A DNA stretch of 64,000 bases from Rhodobacteraceae bacterium CCMM004. GTDB lineage: Bacteria; Pseudomonadota; Alphaproteobacteria; Rhodobacterales; Rhodobacteraceae. Shown here piece by piece: positions 26,471 to 35,589 of this stretch. Below the pieces are notes generated by a model. It was given only the letters and a program-made list of their open reading frames with translations, had not been told where the DNA came from and searched no databases. The position numbers and the translations under genes were made by a program. The stretch lies in NCBI GenBank assembly GCA_004005435.1, contig RZWH01000009.1, positions 22,074-86,073 of the forward strand, read 5' to 3'. Within the stretch, counting starts at the first letter, position 1. Every line of letters starts with the position of its first letter.

Positions 26471-27412
26471 GTGAGCTACCTTCTGAACCGCCTCTTTTCT
26501 ATGGTGCTGACGCTGTTCCTGATCTCGGCGATCACGTTCGCGGTGACCAACATCCTGCCCGGCGACGTGGCGATGATGATCATGGGAACCCAGTCCAACC
26601 CCGAGGCGCTGGCGGGCCTGCGGGAGAGTCTGGGGCTGAACGACCCGCTCCTTGTGCAATACGGGCGCTGGATCGGCGGGATGCTGACCGGCGATTGGGG
26701 CACGTCCCTGGTGTTCAAGGAACCCATCGCGCCGCTTCTGCTGCAAAAGATGACGGCGAGCGGCCTGCTGGTGCTGTTCTCCATGACCATCGCACTCACC
26801 TGTGCGATCCCGCTGGGGGTCTGGGCGGCGGTGCATGCCAACCGGTGGCAGGACACCGCGGCAAGCTCGACCGCGATGCTGGGGGTGAGCCTGCCCGATT
26901 TCTTCTGGGGCATCATGCTGATCCTGCTGTTCGCGCGGGGGCTCGGCTGGCTGCCTTCGTCGGGGTTCGTCGATCCGGCGGACGACTTCGGCGGCGCGGT
27001 GCGCCACGCGCTTCTGCCGTCGCTGGCGCTGGGCCTCGGCCTGATGGCGCATCTGACGCGGATGACACGGGCGACGATGACCGGCATCCTGAATCAGGAG
27101 TTCATCCGCGTGGCCCGCGCCAAGGGCCTGAACGAAAGCACCGTGGTCTGGCGCTATGGCCTGGCCAACGCCGTCGGGCCGGTGATGACCGTCGCCGGGT
27201 TGCAGATCGGCTATCTCTTCGGCTCGATCATCGTGATCGAGAGCCTGTTCAACTACACCGGCATGGGGTGGCTGACCTATCAGGCGCTGCTGAACCGCGA
27301 CATTCCCCTGATCCAGGCCAGTGTCTTTGTCATCGCGGCGGTGGTGATGCTGTCGAACCTCATCGTCGATCTGCTCTACGCGGTGGTCGACCCGCGGATC
27401 CGCCTGTCATGA
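26471..27412 (+). CDS. ABC transporter permease (DppB family), second system
   Basis: 313 residues with about six membrane segments and DppB features (ITFAVTNILPGDVAMMIMG, EFIRVARAKGLNESTVVWRY). It starts with GTG at 26471; no nearby ATG fits. Its stop overlaps the next permease gene by four bases (ATGA). Confidence 0.92.
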   Translation: MSYLLNRLFSMVLTLFLISAITFAVTNILPGDVAMMIMGTQSNPEALAGLRESLGLNDPLLVQYGRWIGGMLTGDWGTSLVFKEPIAPLLLQKMTASGLLVLFSMTIALTCAIPLGVWAAVHANRWQDTAASSTAMLGVSLPDFFWGIMLILLFARGLGWLPSSGFVDPADDFGGAVRHALLPSLALGLGLMAHLTRMTRATMTGILNQEFIRVARAKGLNESTVVWRYGLANAVGPVMTVAGLQIGYLFGSIIVIESLFNYTGMGWLTYQALLNRDIPLIQASVFVIAAVVMLSNLIVDLLYAVVDPRIRLS

Positions 27413-28242
27413 AGGTGCCCGCCGCGTTTCGCAGCGCCAAGGGGATCGTCGGCGCGCTGGTCGTCCTGACCGTGCTGGCCGTGGCGATCCTGGCGCCGCT
27501 CCTGATCCCCGCCGACTGGGCCACCCGGATGGACATGCGCGCGCGGTTGGCGCCGCCGTCCTGGGCGCATCCTCTGGGCACCGATCAGTTGGGCCGCGAC
27601 CTGCTGTTCCGGGTGCTGCTGGGTGCGCAGACCTCGATCTTCATCGCGGTGGCGGCGGTGATGATGTCCATCGTCATCGGCCTGCCGCTGGGGCTCATCT
27701 CGGGCTATGTCGGGCGGACCACCGACAACGTGCTGATGCGGCTGGTGGACACGCTGCTCAGCTTTCCCGCGCTGCTCCTGGCGTTGACGATCTCGGCGGT
27801 CCTGGGGCCGAACCTGCAAAACACGATCATCGCCATCGGCATCGCATTTACCCCGTTTCTGGCGCGGATCATCCGGGGCGAGGCCCTGCGCGTCGCGCAG
27901 ATGCCCTATGTTGAGGCCGCCCGCACCGCCGGGAACTCGGACTGGCGGCTGATCACGCTCCACGTCCTGCCCAATATCATGCCGGCGGTGATCGTGCAGG
28001 CCACGATCAGCCTGGCCTTTGCCATCCTGGCCGAGGCGGGGCTGAGCTTTCTCGGGCTCGGCACCCAACCGCCGGACGCGTCCTGGGGGCTGATGATCCA
28101 GGCGTCGCGCGACTATCTCGACCGCGCGCCGTGGACTGCGCTGGTGCCCGGCGCGGCCGTCGCAATGACGGTGCTGGGGCTCAACATGTTCGGCGACGCG
28201 CTGCGCGACGCGCTCGATCCGCGCGCACGGGGAGAGGCGTGA
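27409..28242 (+). CDS. ABC transporter permease (DppC family), second system
   Basis: 277 residues. PPSWAHPLGTDQLGRDLLFR in the N-terminal part and YVEAARTAGNSDWRLITLHV in the EAA loop mark a DppC-type permease. It lacks the long N-terminal cytoplasmic stretch of the first system's DppC. Its TGA shares one base with the ATG of the fused ATPase. Confidence 0.92.
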   Translation: MKVPAAFRSAKGIVGALVVLTVLAVAILAPLLIPADWATRMDMRARLAPPSWAHPLGTDQLGRDLLFRVLLGAQTSIFIAVAAVMMSIVIGLPLGLISGYVGRTTDNVLMRLVDTLLSFPALLLALTISAVLGPNLQNTIIAIGIAFTPFLARIIRGEALRVAQMPYVEAARTAGNSDWRLITLHVLPNIMPAVIVQATISLAFAILAEAGLSFLGLGTQPPDASWGLMIQASRDYLDRAPWTALVPGAAVAMTVLGLNMFGDALRDALDPRARGEA

Positions 28243-30083
28243 TGGCCACGGACCAGACGCCCCTCGTCAGCATCGACAAGCTGCGTGTCGAGTTCCGGGG
28301 CGAGGACGGCCCCATCGTCGGCGTCGAGGACGTGAGCTTTACCATCGCGCCCGGCGAAACCGTGTGCGTCGTGGGCGAGAGTGGGTCGGGCAAATCCGTC
28401 ACTTCGCTGTCGCTGATGCGGCTGGTCGAGTTCGGCGGCGGCAAGATCACGGGCGGGCGCCTGAGCTTTTCCCTGAACGGCAAGCAAATCGATCTGGCGC
28501 AGACCGGGTCCGAGACGATGCAGGCGATCCGCGGCGACGAGATCGGCATGATCTTTCAAGAGCCGATGACCTCGCTCAACCCCGTCTTCACGGTCGAGCG
28601 GCAGATGACCGACGGCCTGCGCGTCCACCGCGGCATGTCGCGCAGCCAGGCGCGCGAGCGGGCGCTAGAGCTGCTGCGGCAGGTCCGCATCCCCGAGCCT
28701 GAGCGGCGGCTGGGGCAATACCCCCACGAGCTGTCGGGCGGGATGCGCCAGCGGGTGATGATCGCGATGGCCATGGCCTGCGAGCCGCGGCTCTTGATCG
28801 CGGACGAGCCGACCACGGCGCTCGACGTGACGATCCAGGCCGAGATCCTGGCGCTGATCGACCGGCTGAAGCGGGACACCGGCATGGCGGTCCTCTTCAT
28901 CACCCACGACATGGCCGTCGTGGCGCAGATGGCCGACCGGGTGGTGGTGATGTATCGCGGCAGGCTGGTCGAGGAGGGGCCGGTCGAGCGCATCTTTGCC
29001 GCGCCGCAGGAGGCGTATACCCGCAAGCTTCTGGCGGCGGTGCCGCGTCTGGGCGAGATGCGCGGCAAGCCCGCACCCGAGCCCATGCGCCTGGTGGGCG
29101 AAGAGCCGGCGCGCGCCGCGCCGCCACCGGCCGATGCGGTGCCCGATCCGCTGTTGCAGGTCAGCAACCTGACCACCCGCTATCCGGTCAAGGGCGGCCT
29201 CTTTCGCCGCACCGTGGCCAACGTGCACGCGGTCGAGGACGTCAGCTTCGAGATCGGGCGCGGTCAGACCCTGGCTCTCGTCGGCGAGTCCGGCTGCGGG
29301 AAGTCGAGCTGCGGGCGCTCGATCCTGCGGCTCTCCGAGCCCACGTCGGGGGAAATCCTGCTCGACCGCACCGACATCCGGGCGCTCAGCGCGCGCGATC
29401 TGCGGCGGCGGGCCTGGCGCGACATGCAGATGGTGTTTCAAGACCCCTTTGCCTCGCTCAACCCCTATATGCGGCTGCGCGATCAGGTGGCCGAGCCGAT
29501 CCGCAACTACCGCATCGAGACCGGCGGTGGGGTCGAGGACCGGGTGGCGGACCTCTTCGACCGGGTCGAGCTGCCGCGCGCGTTCATGTCCCGCTTTCCC
29601 CACGAGTTGTCCGGCGGGCAGAGGCAGAGGGTCGCCATCGCCCGGGCCCTCGCCGTCAATCCCAAGCTGATCATCGCCGACGAGGCGGTGAGCGCGCTCG
29701 ACGTGTCGGTGCAGGCTCAGGTGCTGAACCTGATGATGGAGTTGCAGGCCGAGCTGGGGGTTTCCTACCTCTTCATCAGTCACGACATGGCAGTGGTCGA
29801 ACGGGTCGCACACCGCGTGGGCGTGATGTATCTGGGCCGCCTGGTCGAGATCGGCACCCGCCAGCAGGTGTTCGAAAACCCGCAGCACAGCTATACCAAG
29901 TCGCTGTTGTCCGCGGTGCCGGTCGCCGATCCGACACAGCGCACGATCCGGGAGGACCTGAAGTTCCGCCCGATCCCATCGCCCGTGTTCCCGCTGGACC
30001 ATACGCCCGCTCCGTCGGTCTACGACGCGATCGCGCCGGGGCACCGGGTGCTGCGCGGCGATGCGGGCCTGGGGGCCGACTGA
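28242..30083 (+). CDS. Tandem (fused) peptide-type ABC ATPase
   Basis: 613 residues with two complete nucleotide-binding domains. Domain 1: [50 protein letters not shown]. Domain 2: [54 protein letters not shown]. In domain 2 the usual DEP of Walker B reads DEA. Fusion of OppD- and OppF-like halves is known from GsiA-type glutathione importers, which fits the GGT-type enzyme upstream. It is the last gene of the 13-gene operon and ends 19 bases from a convergent gene. Confidence 0.93.
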   Translation: MATDQTPLVSIDKLRVEFRGEDGPIVGVEDVSFTIAPGETVCVVGESGSGKSVTSLSLMRLVEFGGGKITGGRLSFSLNGKQIDLAQTGSETMQAIRGDEIGMIFQEPMTSLNPVFTVERQMTDGLRVHRGMSRSQARERALELLRQVRIPEPERRLGQYPHELSGGMRQRVMIAMAMACEPRLLIADEPTTALDVTIQAEILALIDRLKRDTGMAVLFITHDMAVVAQMADRVVVMYRGRLVEEGPVERIFAAPQEAYTRKLLAAVPRLGEMRGKPAPEPMRLVGEEPARAAPPPADAVPDPLLQVSNLTTRYPVKGGLFRRTVANVHAVEDVSFEIGRGQTLALVGESGCGKSSCGRSILRLSEPTSGEILLDRTDIRALSARDLRRRAWRDMQMVFQDPFASLNPYMRLRDQVAEPIRNYRIETGGGVEDRVADLFDRVELPRAFMSRFPHELSGGQRQRVAIARALAVNPKLIIADEAVSALDVSVQAQVLNLMMELQAELGVSYLFISHDMAVVERVAHRVGVMYLGRLVEIGTRQQVFENPQHSYTKSLLSAVPVADPTQRTIREDLKFRPIPSPVFPLDHTPAPSVYDAIAPGHRVLRGDAGLGAD

Positions 30084-30101
30084 TCCGCGGGCGGGTCCCG
30101 G

Positions 30102-31082
30102 TCAGTCCTGGAGGAGGGGACTGACGAAGCCCTCGGGCTTGACCGCCAATACGGGGCAGTCCAGGCGGTTGATGATGTTCTCGGCGGTGTTGCCGATGAA
30201 CACGCCGCTCAGGCCGGTGCGGGCCACCGTCCCCATGACGACCACATCCGCGGCCGTCCGGCGGCTCTGGGCGTGGATAACCGTCTCGGGCGTGCCGCGG
30301 GCCAGGCACGGGACGATCCGGGGCGACGGGCCGACCTCTTTCCTCACCTGCGCGACAAAGCGGTCCATGGCATCGTGCCGCGCGTCGAGGATCTCGTTCA
30401 CGTAGCGGTCGGCGGACATGCGCGCGTCCCGACCGCCGGCAAAGGCCCAGACCATGCCCTCGCCCATCGCCTCCCACGCGTGGAGGACCGTGACCTCGGC
30501 CTCGGGCGCGCGGGCGATCATGCAGGCGGCGTCGAGCACCCTGCGGTTCAGGTCCGCCAGCGTCTCGGGCTCGTCGGCATCCCAGAGATCCAGATCGACC
30601 GCGGCCAGCACGTGCCGCGGCACCGTCGCCGCCTCCGGCGTCAACAGCCAGACGGGGCAGGGGCACTTGCGCAACAGATGCTGGTCGGTGCTGGCAAAGA
30701 GAAAGCGGTTGAGCCCGGCCAGGCGTTCGGCCGTCTTGACCAGGACGTCGCAACCCGACGCCGCCGCGTGGCCCACCAGCTCAAAGAATGCCTTGCCGAC
30801 CAGCACCTCGAACCTTGGCGGCCGGTCGGGCAGGATCTCGGCCAGGCGCGCGCCCACCTCCCGGCGCGTGTGCGCAACCGCCGCGTCGATCAGCCTCTGG
30901 GGATCCTCCCCCGACAGGCGCGACAGGATCGCCAGGTCGTGGGGAGGCTCGACGCAGGCCACGACCTCCAGCTCGGCATCGTGGGCTTCGGCCAGGGCGC
31001 GCGCGGTGACGAGCGCGGTCTGCGCCCGGCCGGTGTCGGCGACGGCCAGGACCTTGCTCGGCCTGTCGATCCGCGCGCTCAT
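30102..31082 (-). CDS. Tandem universal stress protein
   Basis: 326 residues made of two UspA domains. The C-terminal domain ends with the ATP-binding pattern VVMGTVARTGLSGVFIGNTA followed by ENIINRLDCPVLAVKP; the N-terminal one has KVLAVADTGRAQTALVTARA and LRKCPCPVWLL and lacks the glycine-rich loop. Tandem Usp proteins occur widely in FNR-controlled, low-oxygen stress regulons. The start overlaps the antiporter stop by four bases. It is the last gene of the minus-strand operon led by the HTH gene at 34232. Confidence 0.88.
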   Translation of the reverse strand: MSARIDRPSKVLAVADTGRAQTALVTARALAEAHDAELEVVACVEPPHDLAILSRLSGEDPQRLIDAAVAHTRREVGARLAEILPDRPPRFEVLVGKAFFELVGHAAASGCDVLVKTAERLAGLNRFLFASTDQHLLRKCPCPVWLLTPEAATVPRHVLAAVDLDLWDADEPETLADLNRRVLDAACMIARAPEAEVTVLHAWEAMGEGMVWAFAGGRDARMSADRYVNEILDARHDAMDRFVAQVRKEVGPSPRIVPCLARGTPETVIHAQSRRTAADVVVMGTVARTGLSGVFIGNTAENIINRLDCPVLAVKPEGFVSPLLQD

Positions 31083-32803
31083 GCCGGCAGCTCCTTCTGC
31101 CCATCGGGGTCTTCGATGACATGGTCCGGCGCCTCGGCCTCGCCCGCGATCATCCGGGCCGCGGCAAAAGCGGCGTCGCGATAGGGCATGAGGACCAGAT
31201 CCGCGCGCTGGGCCGTCAGCGCCGCCGCGGTCGCCTCGCGGTGCGCGGCCGCGGCGATCCGGCCGCCATAGCCCAGGTCGCGCGCGGCCCTGAGCAGCGC
31301 GTGGCGCGGATCGTCGTGGGTCAGGCCGGTGTCGTGTTCCGGCACCGCCATGACCAGCCATTCGGCGCGGGCCAGCGGGAGATGCGCCAGAAATTCGGGA
31401 TCGGTGGCGTCGCCGAAGACCACATCGAACCCCTGTGCCCGGGCATGGCGCACCGCCTCGGGGCTGAAATCGACGCCCAGAATGCGCTTGCCCTCGTCGC
31501 GCAGCGCGGCGGCGATGCCCAGCCCATAGCGCCCCAGCCCGAACAGGATCACGTCGTGGCCGCGGGCGGGGGCGATCCGATCCTCGGCGCGGGCCGTGGA
31601 CCCGCGGCGCTCGAACACGCCCAGGACCGGTTCGAACACGCGGTAGAGCTGGTGGGAATAGGTGATCATGTAGGTCGAGGCCGCGATGGTCACCAGGCCC
31701 ACCAGCGTCACAAGCCCCAGGGCCTCGTCCGCCACGTGCCCGATCGACACGCCCATCGCCATGAAGATCAACGAGAACTCGCTGATCTGTGCGACCGTCA
31801 GCCCGGCGAGGAAGCCCGTGCGCTTGCGATACCCCATGGCACCCATGATCGCGAGGACGATGAGCGGGTTGCCGATCAGCACGAAGAGCGACAGCACGAT
31901 GGCGGGTCCGACGCTCGCCCCCAGGACCGACAGGTCGAGAGAGGCCCCGAGCGCGATGAAGAAGAACAGAAGGAGGAAGTCGCGGAGCGAGGCGAGCCGG
32001 GCCGCGATGGCCTCGCGGAACGGGGTCGAGGCCAGCGACACCCCAGCGAGCAGCCCACCCAGCTCCTTGCCGAAGCCCAGGTAGTGACCGACCGCGGCCA
32101 ACAGGGCGGCCCACCCGATGGCGAAGGAGACCAGGAGTTCCGGCGCCCGCGACAACCGCTCGACCAGCGGATCGGCGACGTAGCGGATGAACACCACCAC
32201 GAAGGCCAGCATCGCCAGCCCGTAGCCCAGCACCCGCAGCACATCGGCGACCGCCCCGTCGCCTTCGGCCGCGCCGCCCACGCCGATGGCCGACAGCGCG
32301 ATCATCGCGACGACGACGACCACGTCCTGGACGATCAGGAACCCCAGGGCGATCCGCCCGTGCAGCGCGTCGATCTCGCGTTTGTCGGACAACAGCTTCA
32401 CGATGATGATCGTGGACGAGAAGGTCAGCGCGATGGCGACGTAGAGTGCGGTGAGTGGGTCCAGCCCCATCCCCACCGCGATGAGATAGCCAAAGACGGT
32501 TGTGAACAGCACCTGGCCCAGCCCGGTGACGAGGGCCACCGGCCCCAGCGTCCGCACGAGGTTGAAGTCGAGCTTCAGACCCACGAGAAACAGCAAGAGC
32601 GCGATGCCCAGTTCTGCCAGGAGGTCGATCTGCTCGTCCGACTGGGCGATGTCCAGAACCGAGGGTCCCGCGAGGATCCCCACCGCGATGAAGCTGACGA
32701 TCAGGGGCTGGCGCAGCAGAAGGCCGACGAAACCGACCCCCGCCGCCAGCACCAGGAGCGCCGCGATCTCGTAGAAGATATAGCCCTCGATGGCCTCGGT
32801 CAT
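31079..32803 (-). CDS. CPA2-family cation:proton antiporter with a TrkA-N (RCK) domain
   Basis: 574 residues: about 12 membrane segments (1-385), with VGILAGPSVLDIAQSDEQID and LLLFLVGLKLDFNLV early on and a central TFSSTIIIVKLLSD, typical of KefB/KefC-type exchangers. The cytoplasmic part (about 410-560) is a Rossmann RCK domain starting VILFGLGRYGLGIAAALRDE. It probably exchanges K+ or Na+ for H+ under nucleotide or redox control. No separate KefF/KefG-type ancillary gene is seen. The gene lies 24 bases downstream of the alcohol dehydrogenase gene. Confidence 0.88.
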   Translation of the reverse strand: MTEAIEGYIFYEIAALLVLAAGVGFVGLLLRQPLIVSFIAVGILAGPSVLDIAQSDEQIDLLAELGIALLLFLVGLKLDFNLVRTLGPVALVTGLGQVLFTTVFGYLIAVGMGLDPLTALYVAIALTFSSTIIIVKLLSDKREIDALHGRIALGFLIVQDVVVVVAMIALSAIGVGGAAEGDGAVADVLRVLGYGLAMLAFVVVFIRYVADPLVERLSRAPELLVSFAIGWAALLAAVGHYLGFGKELGGLLAGVSLASTPFREAIAARLASLRDFLLLFFFIALGASLDLSVLGASVGPAIVLSLFVLIGNPLIVLAIMGAMGYRKRTGFLAGLTVAQISEFSLIFMAMGVSIGHVADEALGLVTLVGLVTIAASTYMITYSHQLYRVFEPVLGVFERRGSTARAEDRIAPARGHDVILFGLGRYGLGIAAALRDEGKRILGVDFSPEAVRHARAQGFDVVFGDATDPEFLAHLPLARAEWLVMAVPEHDTGLTHDDPRHALLRAARDLGYGGRIAAAAHREATAAALTAQRADLVLMPYRDAAFAAARMIAGEAEAPDHVIEDPDGQKELPA

Positions 32804-32827
32804 GGGTTCTGCCTTCTCTCCGCGCCC

Positions 32828-33847
32828 TTACACCGTCATCACGACGCGCCCGTCGATGCGGCCCTGGTCCATCCGCTCGAAGATGTCGTTGACGTTGTCG
32901 AGCGTGTCGGTGGCGTAGTGCGCCGCGACCTTGCCCTCGGCGGCGAAGGCCAGGCATTCGGCCAGATCGGCGCGGGTGCCGACGATGGAGCCGCGGATCG
33001 TCTTGCGGTTCAGCACCACGTCGAAGATGTTCAGCGGGAAGTCCCCGGGTGGGAGACCGACCAGGCTCATCGTTCCGCCGGGGGCCAGCATGTCGACGCC
33101 CTGCGCGAATGCGGCGTTGGACACGGCCGTGACCAATACGCCCTCCGCGCCGCCGAGCCGCGCGAGTTCGACCGCCGGGTCCTGGGTCGTGGCGTCGATG
33201 GCCGCCTCGGCGCCCAGCTTGCGCGCCAGTGCCAGCTTGTCCTCCGCCACGTCCACGGCGACGACGTGCAGGCCCATCGCGCGGGCATATTGCACCGCCA
33301 GGTGCCCCAGCCCTCCGATGCCGGAGATCACCACGGTCTGGCCCGGGCGCAGGTCGCACTCCTTGAGCCCCTTGTAGACGGTCACGCCGGCGCAGAGGAT
33401 CGGTGCGGCGGCGGCGAAGTCCAAACCGTCGGGCAGGTGCCCGACATAGGATGGATCGGCCGCCACATACTCGGCGAACCCGCCGTTGACGGTATAGCCG
33501 GTGTATTGCGGATCGGTCCGGCACAGGGTCTCCCAACCGGTCACGCAGGCGGAGCAATGCCCGCAAGCGTGGTGCAGCCAGGGCACGCCGACCCTATCCC
33601 CCTCCTTGACCGAGGTGACGCCGCGCCCGACTTCGGCGACAACGCCGACGCCCTCGTGCCCGGGGATGAAGGGCGGTTCGGGTTTCACCGGCCAGTCGCC
33701 GCGCGCCGCGTGCAGGTCGGTGTGGCAGACGCCGCAAGCCTCGACCTTGACCACGACCTGGCCCTCGGCCGCCGTGGGCTTCTCGACTTCGCGGATTTCC
33801 AGGGGTTCGGAGAACCCGGTCACGACGGCGGCTTTCATGGTGGGCAT
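32828..33847 (-). CDS. Zinc-dependent alcohol dehydrogenase (AdhP/AdhA type)
   Basis: 339 residues. Catalytic zinc ligands Cys38, His64 and Cys152 (ACGVCHTDLH, PGHEGVG, ILCAGVT); structural zinc ligands Cys95, Cys98, Cys101 and Cys109 (HHACGHCSACVTGWETLC). The NAD site is GIGGLGHLAVQYARAMG. It interconverts primary alcohols and aldehydes with NAD(H). AAGGAG precedes the ATG at 33847; the next ATG, three codons later, is poorly spaced. In an operon behind an FNR-like box it may re-oxidise NADH when oxygen is scarce. Confidence 0.92.
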   Translation of the reverse strand: MPTMKAAVVTGFSEPLEIREVEKPTAAEGQVVVKVEACGVCHTDLHAARGDWPVKPEPPFIPGHEGVGVVAEVGRGVTSVKEGDRVGVPWLHHACGHCSACVTGWETLCRTDPQYTGYTVNGGFAEYVAADPSYVGHLPDGLDFAAAAPILCAGVTVYKGLKECDLRPGQTVVISGIGGLGHLAVQYARAMGLHVVAVDVAEDKLALARKLGAEAAIDATTQDPAVELARLGGAEGVLVTAVSNAAFAQGVDMLAPGGTMSLVGLPPGDFPLNIFDVVLNRKTIRGSIVGTRADLAECLAFAAEGKVAAHYATDTLDNVNDIFERMDQGRIDGRVVMTV

Positions 33848-34004
33848 TTGCGGGCTCCTTTGGGGTCGGGGGCGGGGTCGCGGTCGAGGGCGGCGGAACC
33901 CGGCGGCCAGAGCACCGGCGGGCTGTCGATGGCGAGAGGCCAGGCCGGACGAGGGGCGGCGGCCCCACCCGGCGCGGGGCCGTGCGGCGGGGCGTCGGCG
34001 CCGG

Positions 34005-34232
34005 TCATTGCGAGGTCGGGCCCGTCGGCGATCCGGTCTCGTCCCGCCAACTCGGCTCACGCGTCGCGTGCTCGTTGACGAAGGCCTCCAGGTCCTTGAC
34101 TGCAACCCGGAACTCGCGCCCCAGCTTCACGGCCCGCAGCTCTTGCTGGTGGATCCAGGTGCGCACGGTCTGTTCGCGAACCTTCAACAGCTCCGCGATC
34201 TCCTGCGTGGTCAAGAACGGCTTGCTCAACAT
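34005..34232 (-). CDS. Small helix-turn-helix protein (excisionase/MerR-like)
   Basis: 75 residues: an N-terminal HTH_17 domain (FLTTQEIAELLKVREQTVRT, then WIHQQELRAVKLGREFRV) and a short polar tail. Such proteins are often called excisionases, but here there is no integrase or other phage gene; the context is a stress operon. GAGGGAG precedes the ATG. It lies 157 bases upstream of the alcohol dehydrogenase gene in the same orientation and may regulate the operon. An FNR-like box is centred 80 bases upstream. Confidence 0.85.
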   Translation of the reverse strand: MLSKPFLTTQEIAELLKVREQTVRTWIHQQELRAVKLGREFRVAVKDLEAFVNEHATREPSWRDETGSPTGPTSQ

Positions 34233-34576
34233 GTCGCTCCCTCAGATCTACTCCATCGTACACGCTGAGCGCACGTCAACCATCCCCAACGCATCTAAAG
34301 GTTCATTGACAGCAATCAATGGAGGTCCGGCGTTTTCAAGCGATCGGATCGGGGGACGGCGACGGATGCCACCCCCCCCGGAGCGGCTCCATGTGTGCCG
34401 GGAGCCAAGGCCGTCGCGTTGCCCGCACGTGCGATGGTGCTGCCCAGCATGTCGCCGGGCAGAAGAAGGGGCTTGGGTGGATCAAGGGGTCGGCGGCGGC
34501 CAGGTCGGCGCGAGCACTCCTCCCGGCGGACCTTGCGCCGCCGAGAGTCCCGTCGCCCGCCGCTCGGGCGGAGGTC
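34233..34576. other. Intergenic region between HTH gene and dapA-like gene
   Basis: No gene is seen. It holds the FNR-like box at 34306-34319 and, near the end of the dapA-like gene, a small hairpin (CGCCCG, loop, CGGGCG at 34554-34570) that may end that minus-strand transcript. Confidence 0.5.
34306..34319. promoter_or_regulatory. FNR-like box
   Basis: TTGACAGCAATCAA matches TTGAT-N4-ATCAA at nine of ten bases; TTGAC half-sites are common in FnrL boxes. It lies upstream of an operon with universal stress protein and alcohol dehydrogenase genes, which are frequent FNR targets. Confidence 0.6.
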
Positions 34577-35494
34577 TCAGGCCGCGCTGGCTCGGGCGGT
34601 GAGGCCGAGGCCGTCCAGCACCGCCTCGACCCGCGCAGTCTCGTCGGCGTCGAGATCCAGGAGCGGCGCGCGGCAATACCCGCCCGGACGACCCAGGAGG
34701 TTCATCGCGCATTTCATGTTCGACGGGAACGTGCCGACCGCTCGCATCCCCTTGTCCAGTTGCGCGGTGCGGTGCTGCACTCGCCGCCCCTCCTCCAGCT
34801 TTGTGTCCTGGGCCAGGCGGGCCATGCCGATGGCCTCGCGCCCCATGACCTGCGATTCCATGCTTGAGACGTAGCCGGGGCAGCCCATCAGGATCGCGCC
34901 GAACCCGCGCTCGGCCGAGTGCCCGGCAAACACCTGGATCTTGTCGCCCGCGCTGGCCAGCGTCGCGACCAGTTCGTTGTAGTCGTTCGAGCTCTGTTTC
35001 AGCGCAACGATCCACTCCAGGTCGCAGATTTCCGAGATGAAGGACGGGGACATGTTGATCCCGGTCCGCTTGGGCATGTTGTAGAGAAAGATCGGCACCT
35101 GCGCGGTGTCCGAGATCGCCTGGAAATGCGCCTTGATCTCGCGCTCCTTGATCACCGCGTAGTAGGGCGGCATCACCAGCGCCCCGGCGCATCCCGCCGC
35201 AACCGCCGCCTTGGACAGCTCTGCGGTCTGCCGGGTCGACACGCCCGCGGTTCCGCCGATCACCGGCACCTCGCCGGCCTCGTCGGCGGCGAGGGCGAAG
35301 AGGTGCAGGCGCTCGTCAGGCGTGAGCGCCCACGCCTCGCCGGTGCAGCCCGCGACCACGATTCCGTCCGCGCCCTCGTCGATCATCAACGCGACGTTGG
35401 CGCGAAAGAGGTCCTCGTCGATCCCGCCCTCCTTGTCGAACGGGGTCGCGATGGCGACGAAGTTGCCGGACCAGTCGATCTTGCCGTCGTTCAT
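34577..35494 (-). CDS. DapA-family Schiff-base lyase/aldolase
   Basis: 305 residues, a TIM-barrel class-I lyase. Lys166 (VALKQSSNDYN) forms the Schiff base and Tyr138 (FLYNMPKRTG) is the proton relay; VAGCTGEAWALTPDER is the carboxylate-binding loop (Thr51-Gly52-Glu53). The family includes dihydrodipicolinate synthase, 2-keto-3-deoxy sugar-acid aldolases and dehydratases, and pyrroline-4-hydroxy-2-carboxylate deaminase. The catabolic neighbours argue against lysine biosynthesis. A GntR-type operator lies 43 bases upstream. The substrate is probably a 2-oxo acid made by the neighbouring dehydrogenase or enolase. Confidence 0.87.
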   Translation of the reverse strand: MNDGKIDWSGNFVAIATPFDKEGGIDEDLFRANVALMIDEGADGIVVAGCTGEAWALTPDERLHLFALAADEAGEVPVIGGTAGVSTRQTAELSKAAVAAGCAGALVMPPYYAVIKEREIKAHFQAISDTAQVPIFLYNMPKRTGINMSPSFISEICDLEWIVALKQSSNDYNELVATLASAGDKIQVFAGHSAERGFGAILMGCPGYVSSMESQVMGREAIGMARLAQDTKLEEGRRVQHRTAQLDKGMRAVGTFPSNMKCAMNLLGRPGGYCRAPLLDLDADETARVEAVLDGLGLTARASAA

Positions 35495-35537
35495 CTCAGG
35501 GTCTCCTCAGTGGGGGGGGGCGCAACGGCCACATTTC

Positions 35538-35552
35538 TGTCGACAGTATGCA
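35538..35552. promoter_or_regulatory. GntR regulon operator 1
   Basis: TGTCGACAGTATGCA, one mismatch from the three other copies in this region, 43 bases upstream of the dapA-like start codon. Confidence 0.75.
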
Positions 35553-35589
35553 ATATTTCGAGCCGCAGCAAGTGAGGCCGGGCGGCTTT

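Noticed and set aside
31121..34078. A 985-codon open frame on the plus strand
   Set aside because: It is antisense to the Usp, antiporter and alcohol dehydrogenase genes, which have clear motifs. The translation is low-complexity Arg/Gly/Asp/His-rich, as expected for a shadow frame in high-GC DNA.
34005..34232. A prophage or integrated element, because of the excisionase-like HTH protein
   Set aside because: No integrase, attachment-site repeats, tRNA or phage genes are nearby, and base composition does not change.
34577..35494. dapA of lysine biosynthesis
   Set aside because: The gene is under the catabolic GntR operator and next to dehydrogenase and aminotransferase genes with no lysine-pathway genes.
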